Source of the DNA: Sclerotiophoma versabilis
Lineage: Eukaryota > Ascomycota > Dothideomycetes > Pleosporales > Didymellaceae
Reading direction: 5' to 3'
Assembly: GCA_012274445.1 (NCBI GenBank)
Contig: JAAROD010000015.1
Span: 2,108,001 to 2,172,000 of the forward strand
Length of the DNA stretch: 64,000 nt
Made by a program: the position numbers and the translations under genes. Positions 12,370 through 24,148 of the stretch are shown one piece after another. The stretch's first letter is position 1, and every line of letters begins with the position of its first letter. The notes beneath the pieces were generated by a model. That model had not been told where the DNA came from and ran no database searches. It saw only the letters and a list, made by a program, of their open reading frames with translations.

Positions 12370-12887
12370 GGTACCCGGGATAGTGAGGTACACGAAACTT
12401 TTAACAAGGTGCAGGATTGAATAAATCGTTGTCTCGTCGATTCGGAAGTCAGGCAACTCTCAAGCGTAGATCCGCTATCTTTACTCTTCGAATTAATCAG
12501 GTAATTGCGTGCTCGTAACGGCACAAATGAACTCCTCTTCTCTTGTCAATGTCAAAATTTCGGTTGTGACTTCTCAAAGAAGTTCCGAACTTTCGGAATG
12601 TCATGTTCATGACTAGCTTCTTACGGCAAGGGCTACTTCCGAGGCCACTTCATTGCGAACTCCTTCATTCCCTCAAACGACACTGAAACCAAATTCCTAT
12701 TTCGAGGAGGAATTGAAAGGCAGGTGAAAAGGACACTGGAAAAGTTGAGAGAACTAGAGAGGATCAGACGTCGAGTGTCAAGAGCAACGGACGAACATGC
12801 GGACAAGAGCAAGGAACCAACTTGGCAGCACATGAATCCTCCGGTGCAGCCGTATAGCCAGCTGTCCATCTTTCCAACATCGACAAA
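12370..12887. other. Divergent promoter region
   Basis: A 518-bp spacer between the start of the NAT9-like gene (minus) and the start of the ERG26-like gene (plus). No reading frame of note. It presumably holds both promoters. Confidence 0.5.
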
Positions 12888-14205
12888 ATGTCCACAGAAC
12901 AGATCCGCGTCCTAGTGACAGGCGGTTGTGGCTTCCTGGGCACAGAGATTGTATCCGCGCTTCTCGCTACAAGGCGCTTCGACATCACTGCCATTGACAT
13001 CAATCCACCAGCGCTGGGTACCTCGACGTTCACGCAAGACGTCCGATATGTTCGCGCCAACGTTCTGGATCGCGACGCTCTCCAAAAAGTATTCGATGAA
13101 GCAAAACCTGCTATGGTGGTACATACAGTCGGCGTCTATCGCCTAGGCACGGCACGTTATTCGATGAAGAACAAAGAAGGCGAGTTCACGGTCAATATTG
13201 AAGGGACGCGAAATGTGATTGAGGCGAGTAAGGCTTGTGGTGCGAAAGGGTTGGTATACACGAGTAGTGTTACGGTGGTGTTGGACGAGTTGGGAAAGGA
13301 TTTCAGGAATGTGGATGAAGAGTGGCCGACTGGGAGAGCGAAGACGAGTTATGGTCAAAGTAAGGTAGGTTCGGAATCGACTTTTCATCGCAATGGTCCA
13401 CTCCAAATGCAAGCCGCTGTTTTCGTGATAGAGCGCGGGTGTCCTCACAAAATCTTCGGCATGAATTCCTTGTGGGCAAAGTTTTTTGTTGCCCTCAACT
13501 ATCTCCCTTAGATCCGGGGGCAGAGGAGAGCAGTGCTCTTTCTTTCTTACAACGTTCTCCTCTGATTCAACCGCTGACAAGCTCCAGACCATAGCCGAAA
13601 ATCTCGTTCTCGCAGCAAACACGCCAGACCGCTCATTCGCAACCTGCTCGCTCCGCTCAGCACCCATATTCGGTCCCAATGACCCCACGGTGATTCCCAC
13701 AATGCACGCTTGCATTGCAGCCTACCAGACGCCTTTCATCCTTGGCACATCCTCCACGAACCTCCAAGACTACGTTTACGTCACCAACGTAGCAGACGCC
13801 CACGTCTTGGCCGTTGCCAACCTACTAAACTCCCAAACCGCAGCTGGGCAAGCGTTTTTCATCACGAATGGTCAGCCGATCCCACTGCGCAACCTCTGCC
13901 TCAGCATTTGGCGCGAGTTCGGGCATATTCCTTCCTTTGAGGTTAGTGTCCCGGAGGGTGTGGCCTGGTGGATGGGCCTTGGTGCTGAGGCTTTTGGATG
14001 GGTGACGGGCGTTGAGGGGACTTTGAATAGGGGGGTAGTAGACGATGCGTGTCGCGATAGGTATGTGAGTATACATAAAGCGATGAGGGTGCTGGGGTAT
14101 AGACCGAAGGTGGGCTTGGACGATGGGATTCGGCGGAGTTGTGAGTGGTACAAGGGCACGATTAGACGACGGTCTGTGAAGAAAGAGAATGGTGGTTGGT
14201 CGTGA
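12888..14205 (+). CDS. 3-beta-HSD / ERG26-like sterol dehydrogenase family protein
   Basis: Two exons, 12888-13364 and 13588-14205, 364 residues; the intron is unusually long for this window (223 bp) and carries stops. It is a short-chain-dehydrogenase-type NAD(P) enzyme: Rossmann motif T-G-G-C-G-F-L-G at about 11-18, T-S-S before the active site, and the catalytic Y-x-x-x-K as Y-G-Q-S-K at about 155-159, right at the exon junction. Splicing gives S-K-T-I-A-E-N-L, the expected continuation. The N-I-E-G-T-R-N-V-I-E and D-E-E-W-P blocks and the length match the 3-beta-hydroxysteroid dehydrogenase/C4-decarboxylase group (yeast Erg26, which removes the C-4 carboxyl during ergosterol synthesis). 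The family has paralogues in filamentous fungi, so I do not claim it is the true ERG26. It converges on eIF3b with 147 bp between stops. Confidence 0.85.
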
Positions 14206-14352
14206 TGAAGTAATTAGAGAAGTTTGCGTCCATTTATAAAGCATACTGAAGGTCTTCATAGCATTGAACGGATGGCACTAATGTCTCTGGTCATCTGTCG
14301 TACATCCATTTTCGCGTCTACATACATCCAACATCTGCATCTCGAGTAACAT

Positions 14353-16664
14353 CTAATTGATAATCTCCTCGGTCTCCTCGATGATCTCCTCAACGATCTC
14401 CTCAATCTCCTCGGCCTCACCACCCTCAGCATCGCCGGGCACCTCGCCCTTGGCAGCAGCAATCTCAAGCTCAGCACCCTCCTCGCGCAGCCTCTGCTGT
14501 ACCTGCGCGCGCCACTCGTTCCATTCGCGGAGCTTCTCCCTGCGGTCCTCAATGACAGCGCGGTTGGCGGAGCTCTTCTTAGCAAGATCCTGCTCATCGA
14601 AGATCTTGGAGTAATTACGGAGGTTCTTGCGGATCTCGGCCTGTTCCTCCTTGGACAGGAGTGTCGGAGGACGAGGGCGCCACAGAAGCTGCTTAAAGCC
14701 ATCGATGTGCTCTTCGCGCAGGAGAGTACCCTTGAAGTCGTACAGGTGGTAGCCGTTCTCCATGCGGTGTCGGAAAGCACTGGCGACAGTGGCGACGTAG
14801 CGTCCCGTAGGGTCCCACTCGATATCGGTCACACCGTAGTGTTCAGCCGTATCCATGAGTTGCAGGTTGGCAAGGAGTTCCTTCTCACCCTTCTCGGACT
14901 CATCCTTGGGCTTCTCGAAGCTGAGATCCCAGAAATCGAGGTCGAAGGACTGCTGGGACTGCAGAGCAGCGACAACAACGAACCGACCCTTAGGCGACCA
15001 GTAGATGGCATTGCTGTTCTTCTTGTCGACAGTGCGAATGTGACGGAAGTTACCGGGGGCGCCACCCTTGAGCTTCTCAGGAGCGAAGAAAGAGACGGCA
15101 GTCTTAGGGGGGACAGCAGCCTGGACAACAACCTCACCAGTGGTGATCAGGACGAAGCGGTTGCCCTTGGGCTCCCAAGCAAAGTTGATGACGGCGTCCT
15201 TGATGGAGTCGACAACCTCTACAGGCACACCCTTCTCCTTCACGCGGAAGATCTCAAGGTTCGTAGCAAGGGACTTCTTGGATTTTGAGTGACGGTCGAC
15301 CTTGACACAAACGTAGGCGGCCTCGGATTGCCAGTGGAGCTTAGCGTCAGAGACGTTGAAAAGATTTCGTGTACGGACAATCTCTTTCGAAGGGATGGAC
15401 ATCAGGCCGACCTTTGCGGGGTTGCTGCCAAGCTCGGGAGTCCAGTAGCACAACAGCTGCTCGTATGTCTTGATACCGTCACGCTTGGGGGTAGCGGGGG
15501 CCCACTCGAAGTCTACAACACCCTCGATCTTGATAGAAGACTTGTCCAGCAGGTTCATCCTGGGCAGTTCGTAGACTGAGATGGACTGGCCCTGGGTAAG
15601 ACGAGCAACGTACTTGTCGTCCGCTGACCACTTGAAGGTCGGCCACTGCATCTTCTTCTTGATAGGGTTGCCATCCGCATCAACACCACTGGGAACATCA
15701 ATTGTGGCGAACGAACGCAGCGGCTTGCCAGTGGCAATGTCCCAGATGATGTAGTTCTTACCGTCCTCTTCAAGCGAAAGGGACGGGACGGGGTGGTTTT
15801 CGTCAACCTGCAGTGGGCGGTGCGACCAGGTTGTAAGGTAGTTCTCGCCAGGCGAGTAGTCGACCAGGTTGACACCGGGGTGCGCAAATCGTTTTTGTCG
15901 GCTCCATGCCTTGCCACCCCACAGCTGCACACCCTGGGCATGAATGGAGGTGAGGTATGTTCCCCGTGGCGACCACTGGATGAAGGATTCTGTCCAGTTC
16001 TCACGGTCGACAACAACCTCGGGCTGCTCTTCCTTGTCGTTCCAGAACACGCCGACCTTCTCGCCGCGGTACATGGCGACCTGATCGCGGCCGTCTGGGT
16101 CTCCCAACCACCACCTCAAGTGCTCCTTCTGCTCGAACGGCGGGATCTCGGGCGCGTGGTACTCCTCATCAATGCGGCCCTCCTTTCCGTAGCGGTCGAT
16201 GTCGGTAAGCTTATTGACGGCCATGGTGTGCTTCTTGTCGAGCGGTGTTCCGTGGAGCTGCTTGACGGCTGCAATAGCCTCAGCGGGTGCGCTGTACTCA
16301 ACGAACGCATAGCTGCAAGGCAGTCAGTAAAGGGCCGCTGATCAGTCGCGCAGTCGCAAGAACAACGCTTGCGTTCCTTGCGCCCTCAAATTCCCACATA
16401 CCCCTCGGTCTTGCCGTCGTCGCCCACTGGCATATGTACACCATCATCCTTGACGCGTCCCACGCTGTTGAGCTTCCTCAACACGAACTTGACAAGCTTT
16501 GCCTTGCTGTCCTCAGGGACAACGGGCAGGCCGTCGATAACGACGAAGGCATCGAGACCTTCGTCGAGGCGCACCTGAAACTGTTCTTCGATGTCGGTAA
16601 AGTCGATCTGAGACTCGTCGAACTCGTCGTCCTCCAGCGGGAGGTTCTCGTATGAAGGCGCCAT
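14353..16664 (-). CDS. PRT1: Translation initiation factor eIF3 subunit b
   Basis: Two exons on the minus strand, 16664-16402 and 16312-14353 (89-bp intron), 740 residues. eIF3b is a core scaffold of eIF3 on the 40S ribosome and binds eIF3j and other subunits. An acidic N-terminus precedes an RRM (about 38-130) with D-A-F-V-V-I-D-G-L-P as RNP2 and the splice-restored G-Y-A-F-V-E-Y as RNP1. The rest is the eIF2A-type beta-propeller, with H-L-R-W-W-L-G-D-P-D-G-R-D-Q and several W-S-P-x-G-x-Y/R-F/L repeats (for example I-Y-W-S-P-K-G-R-F). The C-terminal helix region is Arg/Glu-rich and ends in a run of Glu/Ile. The ATG at 16664 was chosen because the frame upstream starts only with a GTG. An E-box lies about 100 bp upstream. 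Confidence 0.97.
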
Positions 16665-17328
16665 CTTGTGTTGTCGTTGCTTAGGTGGGGTCACGGCGTC
16701 TTAAATTCGCCAAAGTCGAAATTCTGCGTGCTGCGCAGCCCGGCGCTAGTGGGGCGCAATTATGGTCACGTGCACAACATGTATCACCTTCATGAATGCA
16801 CAGAATTCCTGACTCATTCAGGAATTGTGACTGCAGAGTAGAGCTATCCTGTAATAGTGCATGCTCCCGTCACCGTGCCTGTGTTGTTTGCCGCATCAAC
16901 TGAGACATCAGGCACCGACGCACTTTCAGTAGCTAGCCTTTGGGCGGTGCATTCAGTCAATCTCTCGGCTTGGAGCCACTCGATTCTAGGACGGCTGCAC
17001 GCTATCATAGTGCCTGATTCTGTTAGGCCACTCAAGGTCTTACCTGCATCAAGGATGCGTTCTTGCCAAATATCAAATGGCACAATTGAAAGGCTGCGTT
17101 CCCAGAAGAGCATGCAACGTGTAAACATTATCAAGGCTATCCAAGGCCCAATTAGCCCAGTAGCTGTTGTTCCAGATCGGGTCGCTTTCCAAAAAAAAAA
17201 AACCAGCAGTCGCAGAACAGTCATATACACATCGCTATCATCCCGTCGAAGCCCAGCGCGCGATTCCGCAAACCATCCAAGGTAGGTATAAACTAGAAGC
17301 AAACAAAACGAGTAAGCGTCAGCTAGCC
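16665..17328. other. eIF3b promoter and csx2 3' flank
   Basis: A 664-bp spacer between the start of eIF3b and the annotated stop of the csx2-like gene, both on the minus strand. It contains a 12-base A run at 17191-17202. The minus-strand frame from 17302 to 16844 stays open and could be an alternative C-terminal exon of the csx2-like gene (see findings). Confidence 0.45.
16767..16772. promoter_or_regulatory. E-box (CACGTG) upstream of eIF3b
   Basis: A palindromic CACGTG in the context GGTCACGTGCAC, 103 bp upstream of the eIF3b ATG. In fungi such sites bind bHLH or Cbf1-type factors. Use here is inferred from position only. Confidence 0.35.
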
Positions 17329-20300
17329 CTACGAGCCGCGCTTACCTTCAGCGAAATCCTGGAATGTGTTCTTCACCAACCTTCCACTGGCAGAGACCCG
17401 TTTCTGTAACCGTGCCTCTCGCTCACGTGCTCGCTCGGAAGGGGTACTACCATTGCCGGCTGTGATGTGTGGGAGAGCAGGGAGAACATCACCACCAGAA
17501 TTCAGCTGGCCCCCAGCTACTACAGGTATTATACGTTTCCCGGCTTTCTGTTCTGCCTTGAAGTCAAGGTATTGACGTGCGGACGGACTGAGTGGGATGG
17601 GCGCCGCCGTTATCGGTAAATCTGCACCGTTCTGCAGCAACAGCTCGGCTACAGGAAACGGTTTGCGCACTGGCTGAGGTGTCGATGGCCGCGCGTCACG
17701 ACCAGGTGAAGTTGCAGGCGATGCAGATGCAGAGGGTGATGCAGGATCGGCCGCCGCAAGGGCTAAGAATACAACATGTGTCCCTCGCGACCGGTCTCGG
17801 GAGTTGGGATTCGCTCGTAGCGCCAGAGCGTACAAGACATTCTGGATGTCGTTCTTCTTGACCGAGGCAAGTAACGTCTCATCAGGAGTTCCGTAGTGTG
17901 AGACAGTAGGCGAGATAGGAGAGACAAATGCTCGATCCGAATACTTGGTAGTGATGAATCGCAATCTTTGTTCCCTTGTCGACATCGGCCCCGGCTTGAT
18001 AGAAGGGTCGAGTTTCGATTCCCAGATCATGTTACTGATGCGGTTGCCAATCTTCAAAAGTATATCGATGATATCGGGCGTGAATGAGTTCACATCGAGT
18101 GTCAAGGACCGTACCTTGGTGATATGTGTACCCAGCGAACGGTGAATGCCACTGCACTCAATGCAAATTACAATGCCGAGGTTGATGGACACCCAGTCAG
18201 CCTTCACCTCTGAACTGCAATCCGCGCATGCTCTATTACCGGCATCCGCTTCTCGTACTTGCCTAAGAAGCTTGCCGTCATCGCCTGCAGGCTCCTCGCG
18301 CCTATACCCAGGCTTGTCGCCGACAGTGGCATGCCGAGCTGGTGCCTTGGAGCTGTAATTGTTGCGATTGCTGGACAGGGAGGGGCTCTTCCCCGTAAGG
18401 ACCGATGCAATGTCTCGACGAGTCTGGCCCGGTAATGACTCAGTTGACGGACGATCGTTCTTTCCTGCAGATTCGACCGCAGTCTGTAAGGCATTGTTGA
18501 CAGCAGATATCCACGATCTCAAGTCATCCTCATTTGTGGCCTGGTAAACACGCGTAAACTGAGGTGTGATAACCTCGAAGCAGAACCGGCGATCTGCGTT
18601 GCGTGCTTCACGGACCGAGGCCATACGCAGGTCTATCGGATCCATGTGTAGCTCAAGACTCTGCTTCCAATTTGTGTATTCGGAGAGTTTGCCCTGGTCT
18701 AGCACAATCCAGAACCTGAAAACATTAACATATTATCGAACACAGATGCGGGTCAAAACTCACTTGTGCCAGGCCTGTTTGTTCAAGCCCTTGGGGTCGA
18801 CGTGACTGCCTGGTCTGCTAAGAGCCCACAGTAGGCCCTCCTTACGATAGGCACCAGGCGTGGGCTCACTTGTACAAGCTCGGTCTTCCAAATCTCTGAT
18901 GCCTTTGAACTTGTCTGGTTGAGGGGTCACGGCAGCTAGAGTCGCTTTGCTGGCCTCGGGGCTCTGAGGAGAGCTTACAAAAGGGTTGCCTGTCGAAGTT
19001 GGGAGAGGAGGTGGGCTGACTGTGCTTTGGAAAACGGGCGCTATGCTCGATTTCCGCCCAGGAAGTTCTCCGTCTGCGCTTGACGGAGCCCTTGGTACGC
19101 CACCATTGGCATGTGCCATCGAGGGAGCATGCTGTGACGAAGGTGCATCGAAAGACTTGTTGTCCTTTTCTAACGCCCTTCGCTTTTCTTCCCTTCCTGT
19201 CCTTTGAAGCTGAAATTCCTTGTCTGCTTCTCTGACCTCCTGGCTCAGCGCTTCCAGCTGAGGGAGCATGGTCTCGATAATCTTTGCAGTCGAGAGAAAG
19301 TTGTTGGCTTGCGTGTCTGCATACCTTGTCAGATGGGACAAAACCTCCTGGTCTTTACGTCCACCGTGCAAATCTTGCATGAATGAAGAGTAGTCGAATC
19401 GCTTCAACTCGAACTTCCGCCTCTTGTCTTGGTATTTCGAATCTGTCTCTGCTCGCTTCTTCTCCTTCAAAGAGTCTTGTCGTTGGCCCAGATATCGACC
19501 GAGATATTGGTAGTAATCCTTGCTTTCCTCCTCAAAGTCTTTTCGCTTCGTCTCCGCTTGCTTGATGTCGATATTGTAAAGTTTATATATTGGATCAATA
19601 ATAAGCTTTTGAATGTTCGTCGCATTCGACCGTTCGTATGCGAGGATGTCTTTCGCGATCTTGTCGAAATAATGATCGATTGCAGGCTGCACGGCATTTG
19701 CGTTCGAAGAAGAGACCTCCTTAAGGGCGTCCATGAGGTCCGACATGGAATTGTTGCAGTTGACTTGCGCTTCCATTGCGGATTCTGCTCGCTTCAGGAC
19801 CTTTTTCCACCGCATGCGCATATTGCCGGTCTTCTGCTCCAGTGATTTCATAGTCGCTCGGAACAAGGGTCCATCGTCAGTCTGGCTAAGATCCTCTCCG
19901 GGCCGCAAAACATCAACCTTGACTGAAGCGCTTGTAAGCGCTGTAGCCTGCGTTGGCACCAGACTCAATCCATTTTCGGGGATTGCCTCAAAGATTGGAG
20001 ACCTTGGAGGTATGTTGTCCCATTCTCGGTTTTCATCTGCTGAGTCGCTGACTCGCGAATCTATCGATTGCGCCGAAGGTACACGTAGTCTTGGGGGCAC
20101 ACCAAGTTCTAGTCGCGGTGTTGTGGTTTTGGGACTCTGGAGGGCTTTGGCTGTATCTAAGAAGGTCAGTTCAGCGTGGTGGAATAGCAAACGGTAGTGA
20201 CATACTTTGAACCCAGAAGGCAAAGTTGGCCAAGGTCTCCAACCTATGCGCCCGCTGATCGTACTCTACAAACTTCATGCTGTCAGTTGGTGTGATGCTT

Positions 20301-21033
20301 GGAGAGACATTGTATACGAACACTGCAGCTCGTGCGCCAACCTCCTCCTCGACACTCGTTTATCTTAGGAGGCGTAAACTTCCAAGCCCACTGAAACGAA
20401 ACTGAGGAGCTCCCGCCAGTGGTATAGTCCCCGACAAGTTCGACCTGCGGATTCTTGTGGAGGTTGGGGTTGGCGTGAAACTCACGTGTGACCAGATTAT
20501 CGAGTTCTCTGGAACTTGACGCAAACACAAAGGTTAGGCCATTGATGAATGTGTCAATCAGCCCAGCAGGAGCAGCAGGGTTAGGCGCGCTGTTGGCACT
20601 GTAGCTCGAAGGCACCGCTAGGTGCTGGCGGAGTATGAATGTGAAGTTGAACGTGAGCTCTTCGTCGTTCGGTAAGCGGATAAGGAAAGATGGCGGTGCG
20701 TCGGTGTTGGGTGGTGCGTCAGGATCCTATACAAACAATGTTTAGCATTGCACGTTGCCCAGAGGGGTGTGAAACCCGTACCTGGATGTACTCTATAACA
20801 CTCTCGTCCCCAAGCTCTCTCCTCGGGGTGTATCTCGTTGCGGGGAAGGCGTTCGGCGTGATATTCAGGAGCGTGCGACCGCGCGCATTGGTGATGTTAC
20901 AGGCAGCGACCGAGACTTGGGCGTGTTAGCAGCGCATTCACGGGCCGGGCGGGCAGGGTGGTTGCATACAGCGGGTTTGGTCGCGCAGGTACAGCGACTC
21001 GCCCTCTCCTGCTCGGCTGGCAACCTGGCCCAT
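17329..21033 (-). CDS. csx2: BAR-PH-ArfGAP protein (csx2/ACAP type)
   Basis: Six exons on the minus strand: 21033-20970, 20915-20782, 20726-20322, 20272-20206, 20156-18764 and 18715-17329 (introns 48-55 bp), 1149 residues. The N-terminal ~220 residues are the conserved fungal csx2 region (M-G-Q-V-A-S-R, then R-D-Q-T-R-F-S-V and S-C-S-F-V-E-Y-D-Q-R across exon joins). A BAR-type coiled-coil domain follows (about 317-520, rich in Lys/Glu/Gln), then a PH domain (about 655-765, containing K-F-W-I-V-L-D-Q-G-K-L), then an ArfGAP zinc finger (about 845-960: C-A-D-C, sixteen residues, C-I-E-C, and the Arg finger in H-R-S-L-G). It should stimulate GTP hydrolysis on Arf at curved membranes during vesicle traffic or cytokinesis. 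The C-terminus is uncertain because a good 53-bp intron overlaps the stop codon. Confidence 0.93.
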
Positions 21034-22159
21034 GGTCTCAAGGGTCTGCGTGTCAACGTGCAGCCAAAGGGGACTTGCAGCGCTGCGTGGAGAGTCGCAA
21101 GTCGGTGCTCAAGGCGCGCAGGGAGACGTCGACAGGCGAAGCAGCATGCCTGGCCCGAAACAGGGAGACGGAGCTTCTCGAGGTTCGGGTATCAGTCAAG
21201 GGCTGGGATCGCACGCTTAATTAATATGGGGTTGTCCGGCGCGCGGAGGGGAGGTCGCAAACTACAGTAGGCGCTATGCTGTGGCTTGCGCGGGGTTTGG
21301 AACTCGGAGCTGCAGGGCTCAAAGTATGTTGCCGGGTAACGCTATACAGATGACGATGCGTGCGCAGCCAGAGCTCAAACGCGCTATCCGGGGATAATCA
21401 CAGAGTCTGCGCCAGACGTCGAGTTGCAAAGCAAGCGTCCTTGTGTGCGTCGATCACAGGCAGGCGCAGCGCGGGACACCAGAGCACGCTACAGCTTTGT
21501 TGCGCAGGGACGTTGGACGCTGAGACATGGACAAAGCACCGGTTCATCAGACAGGCGATGGCCAATGCCTGCTCGCTGCAAAGCCACAATGCACATCTCG
21601 TGCCCTGTCAGACGCGCCGCTCTGGAGCAGGCTGAAGTGTTGCTTACATGGCTGCCTGTGTCACCTGGTAATGTGTCCCTTCGTGCATGTTCACCTATCT
21701 CGAGCTCCACGCCACATGACGAGTACGGGCCGTCTAGATGGGCAGCGACGAGATGACCAACGCAAGCAAGCGTCCAGTGGGACGATGATCGCAGCCTTCA
21801 AACCCCGTATCAGTCATTGCAGAGGCTGCGCGACATGCGTCTGCCTACAGAACGCGCCCCCTACATAGTCAGTGTATACGTTCGAACACGAGCTGGAGCG
21901 GCAGGCAGGCTTTGGCCTCTTCAATAGACATCATCACCTTGGACCGCTTTCGAACGCGAGGTGACAACAACGGCTCATTTCCGGTCTGTTGAGTGCAAGT
22001 TCATCTCCGAGGTTGACTCGCTTCAATGCGGTTTCCTTGAAGTGGTAGTGATCATCTTACATTTGCTCAGCCAATGGGAGTCCGCGGGCATCGGCGGCGG
22101 TAGCTTTTCGAGATGCGTGTTTCAAGCTCCGCCATTGTCAAGCAACACCATCGACAATC
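21034..22159. other. Divergent intergenic region
   Basis: About 1.1 kb between the start of the csx2-like gene (minus) and the start of ATP11 (plus). Several overlapping open frames of 60-140 codons occur on both strands, as expected in GC-rich DNA; none shows a domain. Probably two promoters and leaders. Confidence 0.5.
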
Positions 22160-23158
22160 ATGGCGTTGCGTATACCAGCATTGCGGGGCGCATTCCGTCA
22201 GCCTCTATCGAACCCGCGATTCTGCCAACGCCGTTGGGCTCAGGTGCAGGATGTTCGCTTCCTTGCGACTCACGGCGCCGAGGAGAGGATCTTATCCAAG
22301 TACAAAGAGAAGCTCGCCTCCAAGGCAAAGCAGGAGGGAGTGAAGGACATTGCCGAGTTGAAGGAAAAACACAAGGAGAAAATTGAAAAGTTGAGGAGGG
22401 CAGCAGTTGTCCCAGGCGCAACAGGGCCTTTAACACCACCTCCTTCGCCATCGTCCACAACCAGCTTGTCGCCTTCCGGGGCATCTCCATCGCCGTCGCC
22501 ATGGCCATCACCACCTCCGCCACCCCAGCCTCGAGATCCCAATGCGCCACCGCCAGGCGTCAAGACGCTCGATTCCTTCCTCGATGTCTCGAAGATCAGC
22601 ACCCTCCCTAATAAAGAAATCGAGACGCTCTGGAGGCTACGCCACGCCTCGAACCCACAGAGTATACACTTTAGTGTCCCTGCAAACACATGGGCTTCAT
22701 TGCTTCAGACTGCCAAACAACATCCTGCATTCGTGCTGCCTGTGCCGCGAGAAATCCCCGTCGAGCAGCAGGAAGGCGAGCAACCCACTGGCCAAACCCA
22801 GCAAGCCGCCGAGCTTCACTACCTCCAGTTCGCGCATCCGCACAAGGACACAACGACCCTGCTCTTCACATCTCTCGCCGAGTTCAAGCTGCGAGGCGAA
22901 TTCGCCACTCCGCATACGACCATAACATTTCATCAAGAGCTCGCAAATAGCCACAACCTGGTCCTTGGCCAAGGACTGGTTATCGAAAACAGGGGTATCA
23001 GCGTGGATGAGGCGAGGTGGCTCGTTCTTTGTATGCAGAAGTTCTATGTGCAAAGTGAAGAAAGCAAGAGGAGAGGAGAACTGCTTCAGCAGTTCACAAC
23101 TGGGGACGCAAGATTCGAGGTTGAGAGACTGATCGACGAGGCCGAGAAGGCGTTGTAA
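22160..23158 (+). CDS. ATP11: Mitochondrial F1-ATPase assembly chaperone ATP11
   Basis: Single exon, 332 residues. ATP11 binds the F1 beta subunit in the mitochondrial matrix and prevents its aggregation during F1 assembly. The N-terminus (about 1-35) is rich in Arg, Leu and Ala with no acidic residue until about 30, as in a matrix-targeting presequence. A Lys/Glu helical segment follows, then a long Pro/Ser linker (about 95-130), and the ATP11 domain from about 135 on, with T-L-D-S-F-L-D-V, E-I-E-T-L-W-R-L-R and the C-terminal F-Y-V-Q / L-L-Q-Q-F-T-T-G-D-A-R-F-E block. The proline linker looks longer than in yeast. The ATG at 22160 is the first in frame. Confidence 0.92.
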   Translation: MALRIPALRGAFRQPLSNPRFCQRRWAQVQDVRFLATHGAEERILSKYKEKLASKAKQEGVKDIAELKEKHKEKIEKLRRAAVVPGATGPLTPPPSPSSTTSLSPSGASPSPSPWPSPPPPPQPRDPNAPPPGVKTLDSFLDVSKISTLPNKEIETLWRLRHASNPQSIHFSVPANTWASLLQTAKQHPAFVLPVPREIPVEQQEGEQPTGQTQQAAELHYLQFAHPHKDTTTLLFTSLAEFKLRGEFATPHTTITFHQELANSHNLVLGQGLVIENRGISVDEARWLVLCMQKFYVQSEESKRRGELLQQFTTGDARFEVERLIDEAEKAL

Positions 23159-24148
23159 AGATTGATGTCTGACGTGAACTGTATGATCATGTATGATAGG
23201 GGTTGTGCATATAGAGAGCATGGTACGCTTACTCACGATAGGGATATATCATGTATGATCCGCATTATTGCTAGATCTCAGAACTGACTCCACCGCTCCA
23301 CCTCTGTGGTCTATAGCCATATTTGGGGGGGGGGGGGGGGGGTTGAGAAAAAAAGAAAGACTCGTTTTTCAGAACTACGAGTGCTACCTGACTTTGAGAT
23401 GTTTCAAACACAAGTAGGTTGCATGTAGATGGATATAGCATTCATTGAGCGCCATCACGAAGGCTGTCAAGAAACGCTAGCATAGCTTCTCGAAGAGTAC
23501 CGTTTTTGTAGCAATTGGTCAAGCTATACTTGTCAAGTATCGGCCATCATGTTGTACTCTGCCAACTCGATGGGATTCAAGGCTTCGAACACGTTCTTGG
23601 GCTTGGTGTTGGGCGCGACGCCAAAGATCTCACTGCGGTTTCGCTTAGCACGGGCGCATGCAGATGCCCCGCGTGCCCGCTATCGATTGCTGATTGGCAC
23701 GTCATTTATCAAAAACTGAAGCCATACTTTGGAGCTACATTCAGCAATTCTTTGCTAAACATAATAGGCTTTATGAGATTCGCAGGAGTAGTGAATCTGG
23801 TAAAGACTGAAAGTCGTAGAAAGGGTCTTCGCAGCACTCAATCGCCATTGAATCATTGCACGTGCAGAATTCCAACCCCTCTTGACTCACCGCGGGCGCG
23901 ATAGGCAAGACGGCAGTCATCGCAAAAGCTGTACACTACTAAAAGACACATCCACTCACTTACACCCACACCCACCTGCAGCGCGCGCATATCTCCGTTC
24001 TCCGCCATACGCAGCAGCACCCAATTAGACCTTCCTACGTGGGCACTCGGTCACAGCCCGCGCGCAAAACATTCAAGACTAACTGCCACCTGTCGCACCG
24101 CTGTTTGCAATACCCCGTACCTTGGATTACGTGCTAGGTATACCCAAC
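23159..24148. other. Intergenic, ATP11 to HIS1
   Basis: Contains an 18-base G run (23325-23342). A 129-codon open frame (23515-23904) shows no domain and is judged spurious. The segment nearest 24149 (CACCCACACCCACC, CCGTACC) looks like the HIS1 promoter. Confidence 0.5.
23325..23342 (+). repeat. Poly-G tract (18 G)
   Basis: Eighteen consecutive G on the plus strand, about 170 bp downstream of the ATP11 stop. Confidence 0.85.
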
